Assembly: GCA_002422045.1 (NCBI GenBank) | Contig: DITG01000009.1 | Location: 1-10,919, forward strand | Origin: Acholeplasmataceae bacterium UBA6190 | Lineage (GTDB): Bacteria > Bacillota_I > Bacilli_A > Acholeplasmatales > Acholeplasmataceae | Direction: 5' to 3' | DNA: 10,919 bases | Shown: in pieces, positions 5,347-10,919 of the stretch | How positions within the stretch are numbered: position 1 is the stretch's first letter | How the letters are laid out: each line of letters opens with the position of its first letter | Made by a program: the position numbers and the translations under genes | The notes under the pieces: generated by a model | Told to the model about the DNA's origin: nothing | Database searches by the model: none | Seen by the model: only the letters and a program-made list of their open reading frames with translations

Positions 5347-6254
5347 CCAAAAACGTACACATCGCAGGACTATTGTTTGCAACCATCTTTGGTTTTTCAT
5401 TCATGTTTTCCAAAGTTGCTTTGGATTATGTCAGTCCGATCGGACTCATTGCTTATCGCTTTTTGGTCGCATTTCTCGCATTTGAGACACTCAGACGTTT
5501 CAAAGTGGTCGACATCCGATTTGAGCGTTCCCATTTCAAATATCTTTTCTGGGTTGCACTTTTCCAACCGATCCTCTATTTTTTATTTGAAACTTACGGT
5601 CTTCAACTGACAACAAGCGGCGAAGCTGGCATGATGATCGCGCTCATTCCGATTGTCGTCACTTTGCTTTCTGCCGTCATTTTGAAAGAGAGCCCCAATC
5701 CCGTTCAAATCCTGTTCATTCTCTTATCCGTATCAGGGGTCTTGTTCATTCAACTCTCGAAATCGGAAGCTGGTATTTCCTTTGAAGCGCTTGGATTCTT
5801 CCTGCTTCTTGGTGCAGTGCTTGCCGCAGCGCTGTTCAATATCGCATCTCGAAATGCTTCTAAAGTGATGAAACCCTATGAAGTCACCTACTTCATGATG
5901 ATGTTTGGCGCTGTCATTTTCAATGTGCTTTATCTCACTGAGTTGGGTCTTGCTGGCAATCTTACAGGCTACATTTCAAATTTGAATCACCTAGAACTCA
6001 TTTTACCCATCTTGTATCTCGGAACAGTCGCATCCATCGGAGGATTCTTCCTAGTCAATTTCGCACTCAGCAAGGCACCGGCACACATCACATCGATTTA
6101 TTCCAACCTCTCGACCATCGTTGCTGTCATTGCAGGTGCGCTTCTCTTGAACGAACCGCTTCAATACTATCATTTGATTGGCAGTCTCATGATTGTCTCC
6201 GGTGTCTATGGCACCGTCAGTTTCAGAAAACACAGGGATCGCAGAGTCGTCTAG
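5343..6254 (+). CDS. DMT-superfamily transporter (two EamA domains)
   Basis: 303 residues, about ten membrane helices in two homologous EamA halves (about 6-137 and 150-292), the usual length and layout for this drug/metabolite transporter group. Family signatures: GFSFMFSKVALDYVSPIGLIAYRFLVAFLAF in the first two helices, SGEAGMMIALIPIVVTLLSAVILKE in the first half, and STIVAVIAGALLLNEPLQYYHLIGSLMIVSGVY at the end of the second half, where the LNEP motif is typical. The C-terminus is short and basic (RKHRDRR), so probably cytoplasmic. Substrate unknown: members move amino acids, nucleosides or metabolites, usually outward. ATG at 5343 is fixed by an in-frame TAG at 5337 just upstream and by the first helix starting soon after. 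Initiation context is unusual (see the split ribosome site). Heads the unit with the cyclophilin and RluF genes. Confidence 0.9.
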   Translation: MTKNVHIAGLLFATIFGFSFMFSKVALDYVSPIGLIAYRFLVAFLAFETLRRFKVVDIRFERSHFKYLFWVALFQPILYFLFETYGLQLTTSGEAGMMIALIPIVVTLLSAVILKESPNPVQILFILLSVSGVLFIQLSKSEAGISFEALGFFLLLGAVLAAALFNIASRNASKVMKPYEVTYFMMMFGAVIFNVLYLTELGLAGNLTGYISNLNHLELILPILYLGTVASIGGFFLVNFALSKAPAHITSIYSNLSTIVAVIAGALLLNEPLQYYHLIGSLMIVSGVYGTVSFRKHRDRRVV

Positions 6255-6298
6255 ACTAAGACACTCGTCCACATATTGCATGAAGAAAGGAATATACC

Positions 6299-6835
6299 AT
6301 GAGCTATCAGCATTTACTCCATCCAGAAAACCCAGAAGTGACCCTTCAAGTCAAAGGCATCGGTCAGATCGTCTTGGAACTCTTTGAATCGGTTGCACCC
6401 AATTCAGTACACAATTTCATCCATCTTGTCCAACAAGGCTATTACACAGGTCTCGTGTTTCACCGCATCATCACAGGATTCATGATCCAAGGCGGATGGG
6501 GCGAAAAACCTTCCTGCCCAATCAAGGGAGAATTTAGAATCAACGGTTTCGACAATCCGCTCAAGCATGTCAGAGGTGTCATTTCCATGGCACGCACGAG
6601 TGATCCGAATTCACAGACCACTCAGTTTTTCATCATGCACCAAAATGCACCCCATCTGGATGGTTCCTATGCCGGATTTGGTGGTGTCACAAAAGGATTC
6701 GATGTGATTGATCTGATTGCAACCCGCCCGAGAGACGGACGTGACCGTCCGCTTGAGGATGTCATCATTGAATCTGTCACTGTGGATCTCAAGGGGAAAA
6801 CCTACCCTGCACCGGTTTGCTACACGAAACAATAG
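6299..6835 (+). CDS. Cyclophilin-type peptidyl-prolyl cis-trans isomerase
   Basis: 178 residues, no signal peptide, so cytoplasmic. Speeds cis-trans isomerisation of Xaa-Pro bonds during folding (EC 5.2.1.8). Domain from about residue 12 to 165: VFHRIITGFMIQGG gives R56, F61, M62 and Q64 (equivalents of R55, F60, M61 and Q63 in human CypA). QTTQFFIM gives Q109 and F111, and HLDGSYAGFG gives H119 at the position of CypA W121 and Y124 at that of H126; the W-to-H change is usual in bacterial forms. The Q-G-G-D of many members is QGGW here, and the loop at 67-90 is longer, with a C73. ATG at 6299 has AAAGGA (6286-6291) 7 bases upstream. The TAG stop is 2 bases before the RluF start, so the two are probably coupled. 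Confidence 0.9.
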   Translation: MSYQHLLHPENPEVTLQVKGIGQIVLELFESVAPNSVHNFIHLVQQGYYTGLVFHRIITGFMIQGGWGEKPSCPIKGEFRINGFDNPLKHVRGVISMARTSDPNSQTTQFFIMHQNAPHLDGSYAGFGGVTKGFDVIDLIATRPRDGRDRPLEDVIIESVTVDLKGKTYPAPVCYTKQ

Positions 6836-6837
6836 TC

Positions 6838-7542
6838 ATGGGCATCCGAATCAACAAATACTTAAGTGAATCCGGTCACTGCTCGCGTAGGGAGGCAGAC
6901 CGATTGATTGCACAAGGCAGAGTGACCTTGAATGACCGTCTTGCTGTCATTGGTGATCAGGTAGAAACAGGCGATACCGTCTATGTCGACTCCAAACCCA
7001 TCAAGCATCAGGAAGCATGGGTTTACATCGCACTGAACAAGCCTGTAGGCATCACATCCACGACCGATCTTGCCATTCCCGGAAATATCATTGAATTCAT
7101 GAATTATCCGGAACGCATCTTCCACATCGGACGTTTGGATAAAGACAGCGAAGGCTTGATTCTGATGACGAATCATGGCGATATCGTCAATGAGATCCTG
7201 CGTGCGGAAAATGCGCATGAAAAAGAGTACATCGTGACTGTCGATCGTGTGCTCTCGTTTGATTTCGCATCAAAGATGTCGAAAGGCGTTCCTATCTTGG
7301 AGACTGTGACGAAGCCTTGCGTCGTTGAGGTCATCAGTCCGAAGACATTCAAAATCATTTTGACTGAAGGATTGAATCGGCAGATCAGACGCATGTGTGA
7401 GTATTTCGGATACCGCGTGCTCTCGCTTAAGCGTGTGAGAATCATGAACATCACTTTGGATATCCCCGTTGGAAAGCATCGTCACCTGACTGAGACTGAA
7501 TTGCGTGAACTTTTCCAAATGCTTGAAAAAAACAAAGTTTAG
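6838..7542 (+). CDS. rluF: 23S rRNA pseudouridine synthase RluF
   Basis: 234 residues. RsuA/RluB/E/F-type enzyme; E. coli RluF makes pseudouridine at 23S rRNA U2604 and can also act on tRNA-Tyr U35. The N-terminal S4 RNA-binding domain (about residues 3-60) has INKYLSESGHCSRREADRLI and an RVTLN turn. The catalytic domain follows: LNKPVGITSTTD, then GRLDKDSEGLILMTNHGD with the catalytic D101, HEKEYIVTVD, GVPILETVTKPC, and EGLNRQIRRMCEYFGYRV. The order and spacing of these motifs, the RIMNITLD block and the HRHLTETEL tail follow E. coli RluF closely, which is why RluF is preferred over RluB or RluE. Start: ATG at 6838, two bases after the cyclophilin stop, with no Shine-Dalgarno sequence; a TTG at 6817 inside the cyclophilin gene is rejected because homologues begin near MxINKY. 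Last gene of the unit. Confidence 0.92.
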   Translation: MGIRINKYLSESGHCSRREADRLIAQGRVTLNDRLAVIGDQVETGDTVYVDSKPIKHQEAWVYIALNKPVGITSTTDLAIPGNIIEFMNYPERIFHIGRLDKDSEGLILMTNHGDIVNEILRAENAHEKEYIVTVDRVLSFDFASKMSKGVPILETVTKPCVVEVISPKTFKIILTEGLNRQIRRMCEYFGYRVLSLKRVRIMNITLDIPVGKHRHLTETELRELFQMLEKNKV

Positions 7543-7545
7543 TAT

Positions 7546-7575
7546 AAGATGACAGTGCATCTGTCGTCTTTTTTT
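7546..7575 (+). terminator. Intrinsic terminator of the transporter-cyclophilin-rluF unit
   Basis: Stem AGATGACAG (7547-7555) with CTGTCGTCT (7561-7569), nine pairs including one G-U, 5-base loop TGCAT, then seven Ts (7569-7575). It begins 3 bases after the rluF stop codon. Confidence 0.85.
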
Positions 7576-7610
7576 ATACAGACTACCGATAACTCCCTTG
7601 CCATGCGATT

Positions 7611-7630
7611 AAGTCCAATCAGTCCTAATC
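7611..7630. repeat. Short imperfect tandem repeat
   Basis: AAGTCCAATC (7611-7620) is followed at once by AGTCCTAATC (7621-7630), an imperfect 10-base direct repeat on the same face of the helix. It lies in the roughly 180-base gene-free stretch between the rluF terminator and the polymerase promoter. It could be chance or a tandem protein site. Confidence 0.3.
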
Positions 7631-7681
7631 TGCAGTTCATCATGATTATAAATGTAAGTTTTTTCTGTGAGCATTTTCATT

Positions 7682-7699
7682 GTAAAACCGTGATTTTAC
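7682..7699. repeat. Inverted repeat upstream of the polymerase promoter
   Basis: GTAAAA (7682-7687), 6-base spacer CCGTGA, TTTTAC (7694-7699): a perfect 6-bp dyad ending 3 bases before the -35 TTGACC. The position fits an activator or repressor site. It does not resemble the Bacillus LexA box. Confidence 0.4.
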
Positions 7700-7702
7700 C
7701 TC

Positions 7703-7730
7703 TTGACCTTGCCTCTGATATTGATATAAT
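7703..7730 (+). promoter_or_regulatory. Promoter of the polymerase-YolD operon
   Basis: -35 TTGACC (5 of 6, 7703-7708), 16-base spacer, perfect -10 TATAAT (7725-7730) with TGA just before it (extended -10). The -10 lies in a direct repeat of TGATAT (7716-7721 and 7722-7727). No LexA-type CGAAC-N4-GTTCG box overlaps it. Confidence 0.82.
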
Positions 7731-7754
7731 GATGACACAAAGGCAGGTGAGACC

Positions 7755-9023
7755 ATGGAAGAGTACCAATTGCACAGACATATCTTATGCATCGACTTGA
7801 AAAGTTTTTACGCTTCTGTTGAATGCGCGATCCTAGGTCTGGATCCTTTTAAAACCCCTTTGGTCGTCGCTGACAAATCCAGAGGTTCCGGCTCGATTGT
7901 GCTTGCAGTTTCGCCTTACTTGAAAAAACTCGGTATGCCCAGCAGATGCCGGATTCACGAACTGCCCACTGATTTAGGCATCATGTTTCAGAAACCACGG
8001 ATGGAAACCTATCTCGAATACTCGACCAAAGTCATCGAAGTGTACTTGCGCTTTATTTCTGAAGAAGATCTTTATGTCTATTCGATCGATGAGGCATTCC
8101 TCGATGTCACCGAATATTTGAATTACTATCACATGACCGATCTGGAACTTGCCAAACTGATTTTGAACACAGTCTATGAGGAAACCAAACTTTTTGCTAC
8201 CTGTGGTATCGGACCGAACATGCTGATGTCAAAGCTCGCTCTCGATATCGAGTCCAAAAAAGCCAAGGATTTCATTGCCAAATGGACCTATGAGGATGTC
8301 CCAACAAAGTTGTGGCCGGTTGAGCCGCTTTCCGAAATGTGGGGGATTGGTTCCAATATGGAGCGCAATCTTGGCAGACTCGGACTGAAGACCATCGGTG
8401 ATATTGCCCATTATGACATCACGACACTCAAGAAAAACTTCGGGATCTTGGGCGAAGAACTGTATTACCATACCCATGGCATCGACATGAGCATGATCCA
8501 ACACAAACATAACATCCGTGCAACGCACAAGAGTTACGGATCAGGTCAAACCCTTTTCCATGACTATTATGTGCCAGATATCTTCCAGATTTTGATTGAG
8601 ATGATTGACGATGTCACCAGACGTCTGAGAATGTCTCAAAAAGTGGCCAAAACGGTGAGTCTGGGGATTGGCTACAGCAAGGAAGTCGGAGGCGGATTTG
8701 GCAGACAGATGTCATTTGATCAGCCCACATCAAGCACATCCGAAATCTATCAGGCCTGCATGAAACTGTTTAATGACAACTATGAACCTGGTGAACCTAT
8801 CCGACGCATCCATGTCAGTGTCTCCAATCTCATGGAACAACACATCTATCAGTTCTCGATGTTTGAAGACCCGGAACGCCTGATGCGTGAACTCAAGTTT
8901 CATGCCGCTGTCGATGAAGTCAAAAATCGTTTTGGCAATAACAGTATCAATCGTGCATCCAGCGAATTCGAATCTTCGACCATCAAGGCACGCAACAAGA
9001 TGATTGGAGGTCACCATGCATAA
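7755..9023 (+). CDS. Y-family DNA polymerase, YqjW/UvrX type (translesion synthesis)
   Basis: 422 residues. Error-prone polymerase that copies past DNA lesions in the cytoplasm. N-terminal palm: IDLKSFYASVE gives catalytic D14 and steric-gate Y19; the K16 in place of the acidic residue of DinB marks the YqjW/UvrX (UmuC-like) group. YSIDEAFLD gives catalytic D112 and E113. A helix-hairpin-helix-like thumb region follows (WGIGSNMERNLGRLGLKTIGDIAH), then a little-finger domain (about 240-360). QFSMF (366-370) fits the beta-clamp binding motif QLSLF. The C-terminus ARNKMIGGHHA resembles the conserved IGGH tail of this subfamily. All catalytic carboxylates are present, so the enzyme should be active. 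ATG at 7755 has AGGTGA (7745-7750) with a 4-base gap. Overlaps the YolD frame by 8 bases. Confidence 0.93.
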   Translation: MEEYQLHRHILCIDLKSFYASVECAILGLDPFKTPLVVADKSRGSGSIVLAVSPYLKKLGMPSRCRIHELPTDLGIMFQKPRMETYLEYSTKVIEVYLRFISEEDLYVYSIDEAFLDVTEYLNYYHMTDLELAKLILNTVYEETKLFATCGIGPNMLMSKLALDIESKKAKDFIAKWTYEDVPTKLWPVEPLSEMWGIGSNMERNLGRLGLKTIGDIAHYDITTLKKNFGILGEELYYHTHGIDMSMIQHKHNIRATHKSYGSGQTLFHDYYVPDIFQILIEMIDDVTRRLRMSQKVAKTVSLGIGYSKEVGGGFGRQMSFDQPTSSTSEIYQACMKLFNDNYEPGEPIRRIHVSVSNLMEQHIYQFSMFEDPERLMRELKFHAAVDEVKNRFGNNSINRASSEFESSTIKARNKMIGGHHA

Positions 9024-9357
9024 TCATTATGTAGACCGTGGCATCATCAAGTGGGCACCTTTTGATGCTCTTGTCGGGTACCATTCGATGTTACAGGAAT
9101 TAAGGCACAGGCTTGGAAGACAAGAAAAACCACTTTTAAGTGATGATCAGACGGAAATGATGGATCGTTTGATACAAACGGCAATGCTCACAAAGCAAGA
9201 GATTGAAATCGAATACTATCGTGATGGGTATACCAAAGTGACGTTTGGCATGATCAAGCGCATCGATCACATCCACAGAATCATCGTACTTTCAACATTG
9301 GAGAAAATCAAAGCAGATGACATCATTCATCTTCAGGTTCATGAAAAAGACTGGTAG
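9016..9357 (+). CDS. YolD-like protein, partner of the Y-family polymerase
   Basis: 113 residues. The signature near the N-terminus, DRGIIKWAPFDAL (7-19), is that of the YolD-like family; the middle is helical and the last 45 residues look like a beta-rich SH3/Sm-like region (IEIEYYRDGYTKVTFGMIKRID...IIVLSTLEKIKADDI). In Bacillus the family sits next to YqjW or UvrX, and it has been proposed as a functional counterpart of UmuD; that role is inference. Start: ATG at 9016 has GGAGGT (9006-9011) with a 4-base gap. A TTG at 9004 in frame would place the start inside that ribosome site and is rejected. The ATG lies before the polymerase stop (9021-9023), an 8-base overlap implying coupled translation. 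Confidence 0.9.
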   Translation: MHNHYVDRGIIKWAPFDALVGYHSMLQELRHRLGRQEKPLLSDDQTEMMDRLIQTAMLTKQEIEIEYYRDGYTKVTFGMIKRIDHIHRIIVLSTLEKIKADDIIHLQVHEKDW

Positions 9358-9371
9358 ATGCCAGTCCTTTT
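9344..9371 (+). terminator. Probable weak terminator after yolD-like gene
   Basis: GACTGG (9349-9354) pairs with CCAGTC (9361-9366), loop TAGATG containing the stop codon, flanked by an A run and TTTT that can pair across one A-C mismatch. Only six strong pairs and a short T run, so termination may be partial. The next promoter lies 5 bases downstream. Confidence 0.5.
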
Positions 9372-9375
9372 GTTG

Positions 9376-9381
9376 TATAAT
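9376..9381 (+). promoter_or_regulatory. Likely -10 element for the LtaS-like gene
   Basis: Perfect TATAAT at 9376-9381, 33 bases before the ATG at 9414. No convincing -35 at 15-18 bases upstream, so only the -10 is claimed. The gap 9382-9413 holds an AGGG-type, weak ribosome site. Confidence 0.5.
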
Positions 9382-9413
9382 AAAGTTATCTATGGCATAA
9401 GGGTAGGGAACTC

Positions 9414-10919
9414 ATGAAGCGTATTGAAATCAAACGCCTGTTGTTAGGCAGCATTGTTTTGGGCATCTTAGCGACAATTCGGGTCGCCTTTTTTGCAGTT
9501 GACGGCACCAGAAATGTCTTGGATGCAATACTTCAGATGATGGTCTTTGTGGGATCTGTCGGTTTAATCGTATGGTTTTTATGGCTCAAACAGGACATCG
9601 TTATGTCCTGGATAAAGCGTCCGGGCGAAAAACGTTGGGTGTTTGCCTTCTTTGTGCTGATGGAGATTTCATTTCTACTGAAAACAGGCATCATGCCATC
9701 CGGACTCTATGTTTTTTCAATTTTACTCTCTATCTCTTTGTTCATCTTGATCAGTTCGTTTTTGCCAAAAAAGGTGTCGACGATACTGGATATCACGGTG
9801 ATGATCATCTTTACACTATACATCCTTGGACAAGATATTTACTACCGTATCTTTAACGACTTTTTCAGTGCAAGAGAAATCGTCAGCGCCAGAGAAGGTT
9901 TCGAGTCTGCAGAAAGCATGTTCAAGTTCGAGTTCTATCAGATCATCGTTGTTTTGATCATCACTGCGATGCTTTTTCTCTATGTTAGAGAAAGACAAAT
10001 CATGCGTCAGAACATCCAAAAACGATGGTTCATTTTGCCCTTGTTACTCTTTGCACTGATCCAATTCAACAGCCATTATCCAAAATCGCCTGAACGGATT
10101 TACACCAGCGAGCATTATCTGTATCAGACCATGTATCACAAGGAAACATTTGTCAAGTCTTTCGGTGTGCTCAACTATCTATTCAGAGACTTGACAGATT
10201 CAGTCATTCCACCAATCGGCATGCCTGGTGACCAACAGTTTCTGAATACCTATTACGCAGGACTCACGAAAACATTCGATGACCATGATCTTGTCGGTCT
10301 TTTTGAAGGCAAAAACTTGATTTACATTCTCGCAGAAAGTTATGATGAAATCGCCTTGTCGGAAACACTCACCCCGACACTGTTCCGATTAAAAACTGAA
10401 GGTATGGATTTCCAATCACATTTCACGCCTGTTTATCCGAGAACAACAAGCGACACCGAGTTCATCATCAATACCGGACAGATTCCATCGATTGAAGACG
10501 GTCCGACATCGTTCATGTTCAGAAACAATACCTACCGAACATCCATGGCTTACCTGTTTGGTCAAAAAGGCTACCAGACACAGGCGTTTCATGCCAACTA
10601 CAAGGAGTTTTATGGCAGACATATCCTTTATCAGGGTTATGGCTACGATTCGTTTAAAGGGCAACATGAACTTGGTTTAAATGACATTGACAAACGTTTC
10701 GACACTCGATTTTACGAAAGTATGAAATCAACCATACAACAACTTGATGAACCGTTCATGACCATGCTGATTACATTTTCAGGTCACTCACCCTATACAA
10801 CACATAACGCGCCATCCATGGCCCATCTTGAACAGGTTAATCTATATTATGGCAATACGCTTCCTGATGAAGTCAAACACTACATCGCTACTCAAATCGA
10901 GCTTGATCAGATGATCGGG
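9414..10919 (+). CDS. LtaS-like sulfatase-fold membrane enzyme (3' end outside window)
   Basis: The first 502 codons are open to the window edge. N-terminal membrane part with six or seven hydrophobic segments (about 8-28, 38-60, 70-84, 90-111, 117-133, 167-190, 202-214), then an extracellular alkaline-phosphatase/sulfatase fold. Comparing with LtaS: E308 in ILAESYDE (metal ligand), T345 in PRTTSDTEF (the catalytic threonine of LtaS GKTSDAEF), H393 in FHANYKEFYGR (with R402), and H458 in TFSGHSPY (counterpart of THSNHFPY). These positions suggest a phosphoglycerol transferase that builds lipoteichoic-acid-type or glycolipid polymers on the outer membrane face. The final metal-binding D-H pair is beyond the window. 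ATG at 9414 has only a weak AGGG-type Shine-Dalgarno sequence. Exact substrate unresolved; related phosphoethanolamine or other sulfatase-fold transferases are possible. Confidence 0.88.
   Translation, partial: MKRIEIKRLLLGSIVLGILATIRVAFFAVDGTRNVLDAILQMMVFVGSVGLIVWFLWLKQDIVMSWIKRPGEKRWVFAFFVLMEISFLLKTGIMPSGLYVFSILLSISLFILISSFLPKKVSTILDITVMIIFTLYILGQDIYYRIFNDFFSAREIVSAREGFESAESMFKFEFYQIIVVLIITAMLFLYVRERQIMRQNIQKRWFILPLLLFALIQFNSHYPKSPERIYTSEHYLYQTMYHKETFVKSFGVLNYLFRDLTDSVIPPIGMPGDQQFLNTYYAGLTKTFDDHDLVGLFEGKNLIYILAESYDEIALSETLTPTLFRLKTEGMDFQSHFTPVYPRTTSDTEFIINTGQIPSIEDGPTSFMFRNNTYRTSMAYLFGQKGYQTQAFHANYKEFYGRHILYQGYGYDSFKGQHELGLNDIDKRFDTRFYESMKSTIQQLDEPFMTMLITFSGHSPYTTHNAPSMAHLEQVNLYYGNTLPDEVKHYIATQIELDQMIG

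Noticed and set aside
7549..7800. Open frame of 83 codons on the plus strand before the polymerase gene
   Set aside because: It begins inside the rluF terminator, crosses the polymerase promoter and overlaps its start; no ribosome site and no family resemblance.
9004..9015. TTG start for the YolD-like gene
   Set aside because: It overlaps the ribosome site GGAGGT that serves the ATG at 9016.
9358..9398. ATGCCA/TGGCAT inverted pair around the TATAAT before the LtaS-like gene, possible antiterminator
   Set aside because: Only 6 pairs with a 29-base gap, overlapping a weak terminator arm; too little to claim a switch.
1..10919. Mobile elements, CRISPR arrays, tRNA or rRNA genes, prophage genes
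   Set aside because: No transposase or integrase motifs, no regularly spaced repeats and no cloverleaf-like sequence recognised on either strand. The polymerase-YolD pair also occurs in prophages, but no phage neighbours are present.

Overview
The window reads as a piece of a low-to-moderate G+C Gram-positive-type genome (Bacillota, or an Acholeplasma-like relative). The evidence is consensus SigA-type promoters, strong GGAGG ribosome sites, short intergenic gaps, U-tailed hairpin terminators, and family types such as a YqjW/UvrX-type polymerase with YolD, PadR-HAAS, and an LtaS-like enzyme. TGA is used only as stop and TGG as Trp, so the code is standard and Mycoplasma/Spiroplasma are excluded. 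I cannot fix the genus.

Layout. (1) Positions 1-2476: the C-terminal part of adenine deaminase converges on a DUF2161 PD-(D/E)XK nuclease-like gene. That gene is divergent from an iron-containing alcohol dehydrogenase, and the two promoters are packed back to back. (2) Positions 2479-5189: an envelope cluster made of a three-repeat membrane protein, a six-helix HdeD-like membrane protein, and a PadR-HAAS operon. The PadR promoter has a perfect palindrome inside its spacer, which suggests autoregulation. (3) Positions 5274-7575: a probable operon of a DMT (EamA) transporter, a cyclophilin-type prolyl isomerase and the pseudouridine synthase RluF, closed by a good terminator. The transporter has an unusual leader in which a perfect hairpin lies between a strong Shine-Dalgarno sequence and the start codon. 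(4) Positions 7611-9371: a two-gene translesion synthesis operon, a Y-family polymerase and the YolD-like protein, with overlapping reading frames and a strong promoter. (5) Positions 9376-10919: the start of an LtaS-like sulfatase-fold membrane enzyme that runs off the window.

Functionally the window mixes purine salvage, redox metabolism, membrane/envelope proteins under a PadR regulator, small-molecule transport, RNA and protein maturation, and DNA damage tolerance. No mobile element, CRISPR array, rRNA or tRNA gene was recognised. The most unusual features are the hairpin-split ribosome site at 5305-5342, the operator-in-promoter of the PadR gene, and the three-repeat membrane protein; none amounts to a clearly new defence or mobile system.
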